7,104 nt of DNA from the NCBI GenBank assembly GCA_012727625.1, contig JAAYGP010000346.1, positions 1 to 7,104 of the forward strand. The letters are read 5' to 3'. The position numbers and the translations under genes are program-made. The notes beneath the pieces are model-generated. The model had not been told where the DNA came from, ran no database searches, and saw only the letters and a list, made by a program, of their open reading frames with translations. Of the stretch, positions 1 through 5,677 are shown in pieces; positions within the stretch are counted from its first letter, which is position 1, and the number at the start of each line of letters is the position of its first letter. The DNA comes from Clostridiaceae bacterium. Lineage in GTDB: Bacteria > Bacillota > Clostridia > DSM-8532.

Positions 1-165
1 GAAAACATATCCGCGGTTTCGGAGGAGGTATCCGCGTCAACCCAGGAGGTTTCAGCCTCCACGCAGGAGCAGCTTACATCAATCGAGCAGCTTGACGACA
101 TGGCAAGACAACTTAATGAAATGGCAGAAAAGCTGCTGGTAATGATGGAGAAATTCAGGTTCTGA
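1..165 (+). CDS. Methyl-accepting chemotaxis protein, C-terminal 54 residues (5' truncated)
   Basis: The frame is open from the first base to a TGA at 163-165 and gives the last 54 residues of a larger protein. The visible part is the descending helix of an MCP cytoplasmic signalling hairpin. It carries heptad-spaced Ser/Ala/Glu/Gln and two overlapping matches to the receptor methylation consensus (small-small-x-x-[EQ][EQ]-x-x-small-small): residues 4-13 with the Glu pair E8/E9, and residues 11-20 with Q15/E16. Such Glu/Gln pairs are methylated by CheR and demethylated or deamidated by CheB/CheD. The tail is a coiled-coil-like helix ending Lys-Phe-Arg-Phe, with no CheR-docking NWETF-type pentapeptide. 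The sensor, membrane and HAMP parts, and the signalling tip, lie before the window, so the ligand cannot be inferred. The gene is apparently the last of its transcription unit, because a terminator follows at 320-343. Confidence 0.9.
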   Translation, partial: ENISAVSEEVSASTQEVSASTQEQLTSIEQLDDMARQLNEMAEKLLVMMEKFRF

Positions 166-319
166 AAGTTGAACTCATTCAGCCATGGTAGAACATAATG
201 CATTGATTTGAAAAAAAGTCAGCAACGGGCTCCGGCTAATAGCTCACATACAAAAAATAACAAGGATTCATAGCTTTTGGAAGCAGAAATCTTATTAATA
301 TGGCAAATAATTTTGAAAC

Positions 320-343
320 GGAAGCGATTGCTTCCTTTTTTTT
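320..343 (+). terminator. Rho-independent terminator after the MCP gene
   Basis: A perfect 6-bp stem (GGAAGC at 320-325 pairing with GCTTCC at 330-335) with a GATT loop is followed directly by eight T residues (336-343). It lies about 155 nt past the MCP stop codon with no gene between, and before the iorA promoter. It therefore separates the two transcription units. Confidence 0.85.
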
Positions 344-394
344 ATAAAAAATATTATTGCAATTTGCGCAATACAACAATACGCTATTTTTCTA

Positions 395-422
395 TTTACA
401 TACCGGTTTATTAATGTATAAT
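395..422 (+). promoter_or_regulatory. Sigma-A type promoter for the iorA-iorB-paaK operon
   Basis: A -35 element TTTACA (395-400) and a perfect -10 element TATAAT (417-422) are separated by 16 bp in AT-rich DNA just after the upstream terminator. Transcription would start near 429-430, leaving a roughly 118-nt untranslated leader before iorA. This is the best match in the intergenic region, but the AT-richness raises the chance of fortuitous hexamers. Confidence 0.65.
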
Positions 423-472
423 ATATTATTAAAGCATAAATCGGGGTAATCAGTAATTTTGATTGATTTTTT

Positions 473-508
473 TGCTGAATGTTAATAATTCAGTATTTGA
501 ACTGTTCA
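473..508 (+). promoter_or_regulatory. Tandem small inverted repeats in the iorA leader (possible regulatory site)
   Basis: Two adjacent dyads lie between the promoter and the iorA ribosome binding site. The first is a hairpin, TGCTGAAT (473-480) against ATTCAGTA (488-495), with a 7-nt loop and one G-T pair. The second is the compact palindrome TGAAC-T-GTTCA (498-508), whose spacing is too tight to make a good RNA hairpin and looks more like a DNA operator. No run of T follows, so simple attenuation is not indicated. The half-site does not fit a Gram-positive LexA box, which needs GAAC-N4-GTTC. The functional assignment is an inference. Confidence 0.3.
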
Positions 509-547
509 GAAATATAAATATATGTATGGTGAGGAGAGAACATATAA

Positions 548-2293
548 ATGAAAAAATTAATGCTTGGCAACGAAGCAATTGCCCGCGGAGCATATGAGGC
601 GGGAATTACTGTTGCAACGGCATATCCCGGTACTCCAAGCACGGAAATAACCGAGTGTATAGCAAATTACGATGAAATATATTCAGAGTGGTCGCCCAAT
701 GAAAAGGTAGCTCTTGAAGTTGCCATCGGTGCTTCCTTTGCCGGAGCACGCGCCGTGTGTTCAATGAAGCATGTCGGGCTTAACGTGGCCGCCGATCCTT
801 TGTTTACGGCTTCATACACCGGTGTTAACGGCGGGCTGGTAATATGTGTGGCTGATGATCCGGGCATGCACAGTTCACAAAATGAGCAGGACAGCCGACA
901 CTACGCAAAGGCATCAAAAGTGCCCATGCTTGAGCCGTCCGACAGCAGGGAATGCAAGGAATATATCAAAAAAGCTTTTGAAATCAGTGAACAATTCGAC
1001 ACGCCGGTAATTTTAAGGTTAACTACAAGAATTTCCCATTCCCAGAGCCTTGTTGAAATTGAGGAAAGAGTGGAGGCACCATTAAAGGCATATCGCAAGG
1101 ATCCCGACAAATATGTAATGATGCCGGGAATGGCGAGAAAACGGCATGCTATTGTTGAGGAAAGAACTGCAAAGCTTGCGGAATTTGCTGAAAAGTCAGA
1201 TCTGAACAGTATTGTATGGGGAAGCAGGGAAATAGGCATTATTGCAAGCGGGATTTCATACCAGTATGCCAGGGAGGCTTTTAAGGACGCTTCATTTTTA
1301 AAACTTGGCATGGTACACCCTTTGCCTGAAAAGTTAATAGCCGAATTCGCATCAAAGGTAAAAACCCTGTATGTGATTGAAGAGCTGGATCCGTTTATAG
1401 AAAGTTTTCTAAAGGAAAGGGGAATTCCGTGCACAGGCAAAGAGAAGCTTCCGGTAACCGGTGAATACAGTGCCAATTTGCTGCGTGAAAAGCTGCTTGG
1501 AATAAAGGAAGAGATATATAATAATCTTAATGAAAGTGTTCCTGTCAGACCTCCTGTGCTTTGCCCGGGTTGCCCTCACAGGGGAGTATTTTACGTATTG
1601 AAGAAGAATAAGCTTACAGTATCCGGTGATATTGGCTGTTATACTCTTGGAACCCTCGCGCCGCTGGAATCAATGGACACCTGCGTTTGCATGGGGGCTT
1701 CAATCGGGGTTGCTCACGGCATGGAAAAGGCAATGGGGAGTGAATCGGCCAGGAAAGCAGTTGCTGTCATTGGAGACTCCACGTTTATTCATTCAGGGAT
1801 TACTGGGCTTATTGATATTGTATACAATAAAGGAACTTCAACGGTAATCATTCTGGACAACTCCATTACAGGCATGACCGGACATCAGGATAATCCGGCC
1901 ACAGGTTTTACCATAAAAGGTGAGCCTACTCGTAAGGTTGATTTGGTTAAGCTTTGTCAGGCTGTTGGAGTGGAAAGGATCAGGGTTTGCGATCCCTTTG
2001 AACTGGATGAGTTCAGCAAGGTTCTGAAAGAAGAACTGGCAGCTGAGGAGCTTTCTGTTATAATAGCTCAAAGACCTTGCGCATTGTTGAAATCAGTGAA
2101 ATATAAAGGTCTTGTGCGTGTCAATCGGGAGAAATGCCAAAACTGCAAGGTGTGCATGGGTCTTGGCTGCCCTGCCATTGTGGATACAGGTAATGGAATT
2201 GTTATAAATGACGCTTTGTGCGTTGGCTGTGATCTGTGTTTGAAAGTCTGTAAGTTTGGAGCATTTGAGAAAGCAGGTGACAATAATGCGTAA
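548..2293 (+). CDS. iorA: Indolepyruvate:ferredoxin oxidoreductase, alpha subunit
   Basis: This is the catalytic subunit of indolepyruvate ferredoxin oxidoreductase (EC 1.2.7.8). It interconverts aryl-pyruvates (indole-, phenyl- or hydroxyphenylpyruvate) plus CoA with aryl-acetyl-CoA plus CO2, passing electrons to ferredoxin in the cytoplasm. The 581 residues are within the usual family size (about 580-620). The N-terminal pyrimidine-binding domain begins near residue 6 and includes the AYPGTPSTE motif (25-33). A central transketolase-C-like domain spans about 225-320. The TPP domain has CPGCPHR (339-345), GDIGCYTLG (360-368), and the diphosphate/Mg signature GDS (409-411) followed by LDN (436-438). 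The C-terminus carries two 4Fe-4S clusters. The first uses C530, C533, C536 and C541, with the Cx2Cx2Cx4C spacing characteristic of IorA. The second uses C558, C561, C564 and C568. The ATG at 548 is preceded by GAGGAG. It is the first gene of an operon and overlaps iorB by 8 bases, consistent with translational coupling. The assignment is very secure, but substrate preference among the aryl-pyruvates is not readable. Confidence 0.97.
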   Translation: MKKLMLGNEAIARGAYEAGITVATAYPGTPSTEITECIANYDEIYSEWSPNEKVALEVAIGASFAGARAVCSMKHVGLNVAADPLFTASYTGVNGGLVICVADDPGMHSSQNEQDSRHYAKASKVPMLEPSDSRECKEYIKKAFEISEQFDTPVILRLTTRISHSQSLVEIEERVEAPLKAYRKDPDKYVMMPGMARKRHAIVEERTAKLAEFAEKSDLNSIVWGSREIGIIASGISYQYAREAFKDASFLKLGMVHPLPEKLIAEFASKVKTLYVIEELDPFIESFLKERGIPCTGKEKLPVTGEYSANLLREKLLGIKEEIYNNLNESVPVRPPVLCPGCPHRGVFYVLKKNKLTVSGDIGCYTLGTLAPLESMDTCVCMGASIGVAHGMEKAMGSESARKAVAVIGDSTFIHSGITGLIDIVYNKGTSTVIILDNSITGMTGHQDNPATGFTIKGEPTRKVDLVKLCQAVGVERIRVCDPFELDEFSKVLKEELAAEELSVIIAQRPCALLKSVKYKGLVRVNREKCQNCKVCMGLGCPAIVDTGNGIVINDALCVGCDLCLKVCKFGAFEKAGDNNA

Positions 2294-2885
2294 TTTATCT
2301 GTTATGATAGCAGGAGTCGGAGGCCAGGGCACGCTGCTTACAAGCAGGGTTATCGGGGCTGCGGCCATTAAAGCCGGATACGATGTTAAAATGTCTGAAG
2401 TCCATGGAATGTCTCAACGGGGCGGCAGTGTTATAACCTATGTAAGAATAGGCAGCGATGTAAAGTCACCTGCAATTGAAAAAGGTGAAGCGGATATTCT
2501 TTTGTGCTTTGAAAAATTGGAAGCATTACGCTGGCTTGATTATGCAAATAAAGACGGTACAATCATTATCAACGATCAAAAAATTGATCCAATGCCCGTC
2601 ATAACCGGAAAGGCAAAATACCCGGAAAATATTGTTCAAAATATTAAAGCAAGATTTAAAAATGTTTACACCATTGACGCATTGGATACCGCGAAGAGAC
2701 TTGGGAATATAAAGGTATTGAACATAATAATGGTAGGTTTGCTGGCAAAAAGCACAGGCATACCCGCTGATACATGGCGGGAGGCAATCAGAGAAACAGT
2801 TAAGGAAAAATTTGTTGAGCTTAACCTGAAAGCATTTGAAGAAGGTTATAAAATTGCCGGTTGTATGCTGGAATTAAGTAATTGA
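2286..2885 (+). CDS. iorB: Indolepyruvate:ferredoxin oxidoreductase, beta subunit
   Basis: This small subunit (199 residues, normal for the family) belongs to the pyruvate/ketoisovalerate oxidoreductase gamma-domain family and pairs with IorA to form the active enzyme. The N-terminal Rossmann-like region shows GVGGQG at 10-15. The family-typical segment SEVHGMSQRGGSV follows at 37-49, and the helical C-terminus completes the fold. I chose the ATG at 2286 because AGGTGA (2275-2280) sits 5 nt upstream and the protein then begins directly with the family core. The frame could extend to an ATG at 2256, but that adds ten residues lying wholly inside the iorA ferredoxin domain. The start overlaps the end of iorA by 8 bases, which suggests coupled translation and 1:1 production. 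paaK begins 13 bases after its stop. Confidence 0.95.
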   Translation: MRNLSVMIAGVGGQGTLLTSRVIGAAAIKAGYDVKMSEVHGMSQRGGSVITYVRIGSDVKSPAIEKGEADILLCFEKLEALRWLDYANKDGTIIINDQKIDPMPVITGKAKYPENIVQNIKARFKNVYTIDALDTAKRLGNIKVLNIIMVGLLAKSTGIPADTWREAIRETVKEKFVELNLKAFEEGYKIAGCMLELSN

Positions 2886-2898
2886 TTGGGGGATTATG

Positions 2899-4233
2899 AT
2901 GGGTATCTGGAATGCGGAATATGAGTGTATGGATAGGGAAAAACTGATGAAACTGCAGGGTGAACGCCTGCGTGATACTGTTAGAAGGGTTTATGATAAT
3001 GTATCATATTACAGAAATAAAATGGAAGAAAAAGGTGTTAAGCCTGGTGATATTAAATCCGTTGACGAACTGGTGAAGCTTCCTTTCACATATAAGCAGG
3101 ATTTAAGGGAAACTTACCCATATGGCTTTTTTGCGGTTCCAATGGATCAGGTAGTCCGCATTCATGCCTCCACCGGAACGACAGGAAAAAGAACTGTTGT
3201 GGGGTATACAGCCATGGATATAGACACTTGGGCCGAGCTTATTGCAAGATGCCTTACAGCAGCCGGTGCCGATAAAACATCATTTGTTCATGTAGCCTAT
3301 GGTTATGGTTTGTTTACCGGCGGTCTTGGTGTTCATTACGGTGCAGAAAAAATCGGGGCAACTGTCATACCCGTATCAGGCGGAAACACAAAAAGGCAGA
3401 TTGAGATAATGAAGGATTTTGGTTCCACAATTTTAACATGCACTCCATCCTATGCTCTGTATCTTGCTGAGACAATGAAGGAAATGGGTATTGATCCCAG
3501 AAAGGATTTGCACTTAAAATCAGGGGTTTTCGGGGCAGAACCATGGACTGAGGAAATGCGGAAGGAAATAGAGGCGCAAATGGGAATTATGGCAATAGAT
3601 ATCTACGGACTTTCCGAAATAATTGGCCCCGGCGTTGCAATCGAATGTGAGTATCAGGATGGCATGCATATCCAGGAGTATCATTTTATTGTTGAGATTA
3701 TTGATCCTGAAACAGAAGAACCATTACCACCAGGAACAGATGGTGAATTGGTTTTCACATGCATAACAAAAGAGGCACTTCCACTCATCCGCTACCGTAC
3801 CCGTGATATTTGCCGTCTTAATGATGCGAAATGTAAATGCGGCAGAACTCAAATACGTATGGGCAAGATAACCGGCCGTAGTGATGACATGCTTATTATT
3901 CGTGGTGTTAACGTATACCCGTCACAGATTGAAAGCGTTCTTCTTGAGCTTGGCCTGGCATCTCCCTATTACCAGCTGGTGGTTGACAGGGTTGGAACAC
4001 TTGACAGCCTTGAAGTTCAGGTTGAAATGACACCTGAAATGTTCTCTGACCAGGTGCGGCAGATTGAAAAAACAGAGCAAAAAATCAGAAGCAGCATAGA
4101 AAGCACCCTGGGGTTGTCCTGCAAGGTTCGCCTGTTAGAGCCAAAAAGCATTGAAAGAAGTGAGGGAAAAGCTAAAAGAGTAATTGATAAAAGGGTTTAT
4201 TCAGAGAAATGCTCAGATATAAATAAAAAATAA
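2899..4233 (+). CDS. paaK: Phenylacetate--CoA ligase family protein
   Basis: This cytoplasmic adenylate-forming enzyme (EC 6.2.1.30 family) joins phenylacetate or a related aryl-acetate to CoA using ATP, releasing AMP and PPi. Numbering from 2899 (444 residues), the ATP-binding P-loop is STGTTGKRT (91-99), followed by GVFGAEPW (209-216), YGLSE (236-240), YRTRD (299-303) and the hinge GRSDDMLIIRG (326-336). The small C-terminal domain carries SEGKAKR (421-427), whose K424 is the expected catalytic lysine. C250, H257, C312 and C314 are placed like the structural metal-site residues seen in some relatives, but this is tentative. The GGGGGA ribosome site at 2888-2893 is 5 nt from the ATG at 2899 and only 2 nt from the in-frame ATG at 2896, so 2899 is preferred. 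It lies 13 bases after iorB, so it is probably the third gene of the operon and makes or uses the same aryl-acetyl-CoA as IorAB. Aryl-acid specificity is inferred from context. Confidence 0.93.
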   Translation: MGIWNAEYECMDREKLMKLQGERLRDTVRRVYDNVSYYRNKMEEKGVKPGDIKSVDELVKLPFTYKQDLRETYPYGFFAVPMDQVVRIHASTGTTGKRTVVGYTAMDIDTWAELIARCLTAAGADKTSFVHVAYGYGLFTGGLGVHYGAEKIGATVIPVSGGNTKRQIEIMKDFGSTILTCTPSYALYLAETMKEMGIDPRKDLHLKSGVFGAEPWTEEMRKEIEAQMGIMAIDIYGLSEIIGPGVAIECEYQDGMHIQEYHFIVEIIDPETEEPLPPGTDGELVFTCITKEALPLIRYRTRDICRLNDAKCKCGRTQIRMGKITGRSDDMLIIRGVNVYPSQIESVLLELGLASPYYQLVVDRVGTLDSLEVQVEMTPEMFSDQVRQIEKTEQKIRSSIESTLGLSCKVRLLEPKSIERSEGKAKRVIDKRVYSEKCSDINKK

Positions 4234-4556
4234 ACCTGTCAGTTAATGAAGAATTTTCTATTCCATATGGTAATTACGAAGTAGTTTTGAAAGACATAAG
4301 TTTTGCAGGCGGGTATGGAGAAAAGTTTACGGAATTTCTCTCCACACTCGCCTTTAAAGTGCCTGGCAGCATCGTACACTTTGTGCTTATGTGTCTTTTA
4401 TTTTCCGGATACATTATATACTAACGAAATATTTGAGTCAAACGATATATTTTTTTCTTCCTGTTTCATCTGACGGCATAAGGGAAACCGGCAAAACAGA
4501 ACTTCCCGGGCAGTAAAAAATTTAACCGGGCGTTCAGAAAATCAATCAATTTCCTC
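4234..4556 (+). other. Non-coding stretch between the ior operon and the tRNA unit
   Basis: No supportable coding frame is present on either strand. The stretch holds the large imperfect hairpin at 4307-4353, described separately. It also holds an AT-rich segment with an 11-of-12 direct repeat (AACGAAATATTT at 4423-4434 and AACGATATATTT at 4441-4452) ending in a T7 run at 4450-4456. The six-base direct repeat CCGGGC occurs at 4506-4511 and 4526-4531. None of these marks a known element. No terminal repeats plus transposase remnant were seen, so an insertion-sequence relic is not supported. Confidence 0.6.
4307..4353 (+). repeat. Large imperfect inverted repeat; possible ior operon terminator
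   Basis: Bases 4307-4327 pair with 4333-4353 over 21 positions. There are 19 pairs (two of them G-T) and two A-C mismatches (4315/4345 and 4322/4338), closing a TACGG loop at 4328-4332. Only a short TTT (4353-4355, the first T being the outermost paired base) follows, so it is not a canonical intrinsic terminator. It could still end or stabilise the iorAB-paaK transcript, whose stop codon is 73 nt upstream. The A-C mismatches become G-T pairs on the complementary strand, so the structure folds even better when read from the minus strand. There its exit is CAAAAC-like with no T run. Confidence 0.55.
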
Positions 4557-4585
4557 TTGACCAAACTGTATTTGGACAGTATAAT
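4557..4585 (+). promoter_or_regulatory. Sigma-A promoter of the tRNA unit
   Basis: TTGACC (4557-4562; five of six matches to TTGACA) and a perfect TATAAT (4580-4585) are separated by the optimal 17 bp. Transcription would begin near 4592, about 18 nt before tRNA-Asn. This is one of the strongest promoters in the window by consensus, as expected for stable RNA. Confidence 0.85.
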
Positions 4586-4609
4586 ATAACTTGCGCTATA
4601 TAAAGACGT

Positions 4610-4685
4610 TCCTCAATAGCTCAGTCGGTAGAGCATGCGGCTGTTAACCGCAGGGTCGTTGGTTCGAGTCCAACTTGGGGAGCCA
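4610..4685 (+). tRNA. tRNA-Asn (anticodon GUU)
   Basis: The 76-nt cloverleaf is complete. The acceptor stem pairs TCCTCAA (4610-4616) with TTGGGGA (4675-4681), with one T-G pair. The D stem is GCTC/GAGC. The anticodon stem TGCGG/CCGCA closes loop CTGTTAA with anticodon GTT at 4643-4645, and the T loop is TTCGAGT. The discriminator is G4682 and the CCA end (4683-4685) is encoded. It reads AAC/AAU. It is the first of two tRNAs transcribed from the promoter at 4557. Position 22 is G, so it is not an expected target of TrmK m1A22 methylation. Confidence 0.97.
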
Positions 4686-4687
4686 AA

Positions 4688-4764
4688 GGGCCTTTAGCTC
4701 AGTTGGTTAGAGCAACCGGCTCATAACCGGTTGGTCCGGGGTTCGAGTCCCTGAAGGCCCACCA
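4688..4764 (+). tRNA. tRNA with CAU anticodon, probably lysidine-type tRNA-Ile2 (formally Met)
   Basis: The 77-nt cloverleaf has acceptor GGGCCTT/AAGGCCC, anticodon stem ACCGG/CCGGT, loop CTCATAA with anticodon CAT at 4722-4724, discriminator A4761 and an encoded CCA (4762-4764). It begins 2 nt after tRNA-Asn. The unmodified anticodon reads AUG, and an anticodon-only tool would call elongator Met. The acceptor C4-G69 and C5-G68 pairs are recognition features described for E. coli TilS. The GGnCCTTTAGCTC start and GGCTCATAACC loop region resemble, from memory, Bacillus tRNA-Ile2. I therefore favour tRNA-Ile2, in which C34 becomes lysidine and reads AUA. Initiator Met is excluded because positions 1 and 72 pair (G-C) and the anticodon stem lacks the three consecutive G-C pairs. 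Confidence 0.93.
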
Positions 4765-4771
4765 TATACGT

Positions 4772-4801
4772 GGATGGATAATTAATTTATCCATCCTTTT
4801 T
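4772..4801 (+). terminator. Rho-independent terminator after the tRNA pair
   Basis: A perfect 10-bp stem (GGATGGATAA at 4772-4781 with TTATCCATCC at 4787-4796) closes a TTAAT loop and runs straight into five T residues (4797-4801). It starts 7 nt past the CCA end of the second tRNA. It isolates the tRNA unit from trmK. Confidence 0.95.
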
Positions 4802-4918
4802 ACATATTGCCGTTTTTGCATGACATCAGAATCATACAGTTCAGTTACGGACAGATTGTATAGAATACATATTTTTCAGGAGATTTATAAAACATTACAC
4901 GAAAAGCGGGAGAATTAT

Positions 4919-5623
4919 ATGATAAACCTGAGTGGAAGATTACTTAAAATTGCGCAAATGGTTGACAAGTGCAATGTCGTTGCAGATATTGGGACAGATC
5001 ACGCATACATACCCATTTATCTTTTGCAGGCTGGCATATGTAAAAAAGCAGTTGCAACAGATATAAGCAGAGCTCCGTTGTTAAAAGCAGAAAGGAATAT
5101 AAATAAATACAACCTGGCGGAAGGAATCGAGCTTCGTCCTGGAGAGGGCATGGAACCAATTGGAGAAGATGAATGCGATGTAATAGTTATGGCTGGAATA
5201 GGAGGGTATTTGATCTCGGAGATATTGGAAGCGTCTTTTAACAAGGCCAGGAAAGCCAAAAGTATCATAATGCAGCCCATGTATACGGATGAAGTATTGA
5301 GAGAATATCTTTTAACAAAAGGTTTTAATATCACTAATGAGGTTTTGGTTCGTGACGGCAGAAGAATTTATGTTATTATAAAAGCAGCCTATGATGGTAT
5401 TAGACGAAAAGAGCCTTCTTTGTTCTGCCACATAGGAAGACCTCTTTTTGATAACCGGGATCCGTTGCTGAAAACGCATTTGGAAAGGAAAATCCGCATT
5501 CAGGCAAAAATAGTCAAGGGCTTGCATAAATCCGGAGTCAGCGGTGGGGATAAGCATAAAAAAGAGGAAGAAATTTTACTGCAATTGCAAAATGCTTATA
5601 AAAAATATTATGATAATCAGTAG
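4919..5623 (+). CDS. trmK: tRNA (adenine(22)-N(1))-methyltransferase TrmK
   Basis: TrmK (YqfN/COG2384) methylates N1 of adenine 22 in the D-arm of a subset of bacterial tRNAs using S-adenosylmethionine. The product is 234 residues, close to the B. subtilis enzyme. The Rossmann methyltransferase domain shows the SAM loop VADIGTDHAYIP (21-32), in which D27 corresponds to the Asp described as catalytically important in the family. The acidic ribose-binding position is ATDIS (46-50, D48), followed by DVIVMAGIGG (87-96) and QPMYTDEVLREYL (119-131). A basic helical C-terminus (about 180-234) fits the coiled-coil tRNA-binding extension. I chose the ATG at 4919 because GGGAG (4908-4912) sits 6 nt upstream and the family begins there. 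An in-frame ATG at 4820 would add 33 residues with no family similarity and a poor ribosome site. No convincing promoter was seen between 4802 and 4918. The Nif3-family gene follows on the same strand. Confidence 0.93.
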   Translation: MINLSGRLLKIAQMVDKCNVVADIGTDHAYIPIYLLQAGICKKAVATDISRAPLLKAERNINKYNLAEGIELRPGEGMEPIGEDECDVIVMAGIGGYLISEILEASFNKARKAKSIIMQPMYTDEVLREYLLTKGFNITNEVLVRDGRRIYVIIKAAYDGIRRKEPSLFCHIGRPLFDNRDPLLKTHLERKIRIQAKIVKGLHKSGVSGGDKHKKEEEILLQLQNAYKKYYDNQ

Positions 5624-5662
5624 TATTTCGTATCTTTTCAGTAAGATTGTGAAATTCACGGT

Positions 5663-5673
5663 AAGGATGTGAT
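5663..5673 (+). promoter_or_regulatory. Extended ribosome binding site that favours the TTG start of the Nif3-family gene
   Basis: AAGGATGTGAT matches the 11-base complement of the 16S rRNA 3' tail (AAGGAGGTGAT) at ten positions. It ends 4 nt before the TTG at 5678, whereas the in-frame GTG at 5669 lies inside it. It is also the second copy of an imperfect direct repeat, GTAAGATTGTGA (5641-5652) and GTAAGGATGTGA (5661-5672). Confidence 0.7.
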
Positions 5674-5677
5674 AATT

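Larger units (their letters stand above)
166..547 (+). other. Intergenic region between the MCP gene and iorA
   Basis: These 382 bases contain no credible gene. The longest ATG-started frame noticed, at 185, ends after eight codons and lacks a ribosome binding site. The stretch divides into an AT-rich 3' trailer (166-319), an intrinsic terminator (320-343), a spacer, a promoter (395-422) and a roughly 118-nt leader with small inverted repeats that ends at the iorA ribosome binding site. That site is GAGGAG at 531-536, 11 nt before the ATG. I looked for T-box hallmarks (for example the AGGGTGGNACCGCG box) in the leader and saw none, and I recognise no known riboswitch. Confidence 0.7.

Noticed and set aside
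448..473. A possible attenuator: AATCA (448-452) pairing with TGATT (460-464), followed by a T7 run (467-473).
   Set aside because: The stem is only five mostly A-T pairs, too weak for a terminator, and no competing antiterminator or leader peptide was found.
498..508. The palindrome TGAACTGTTCA as a LexA/DinR SOS box.
   Set aside because: The Gram-positive SOS box needs four bases between the GAAC and GTTC halves; here there is one, and the neighbouring genes are not SOS functions.
901..1476. A 191-codon minus-strand open frame within iorA, and several shorter antisense frames elsewhere.
   Set aside because: They lie entirely opposite strongly conserved coding sequence, show no recognisable family, and have no convincing ribosome sites. 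They are shadow frames.
4423..4456. An AT-rich direct repeat ending in T7 that might be a second terminator before the tRNA promoter.
   Set aside because: The only pairing available is a six-base A-T stem with a 14-base loop. It is most simply AT-rich spacer.
4234..4556. A degenerate insertion sequence or MITE around the large hairpin.
   Set aside because: No target-site duplication, terminal repeat pair or transposase fragment is visible. A genome-wide copy search would be needed to revive this.
4610..5623. The idea that the adjacent tRNAs are substrates of the neighbouring TrmK methyltransferase.
   Set aside because: TrmK modifies A22. Tracing the D-arms of both tRNAs (GCTC paired with GAGC) puts G at position 22 in each, so neither can receive this modification.
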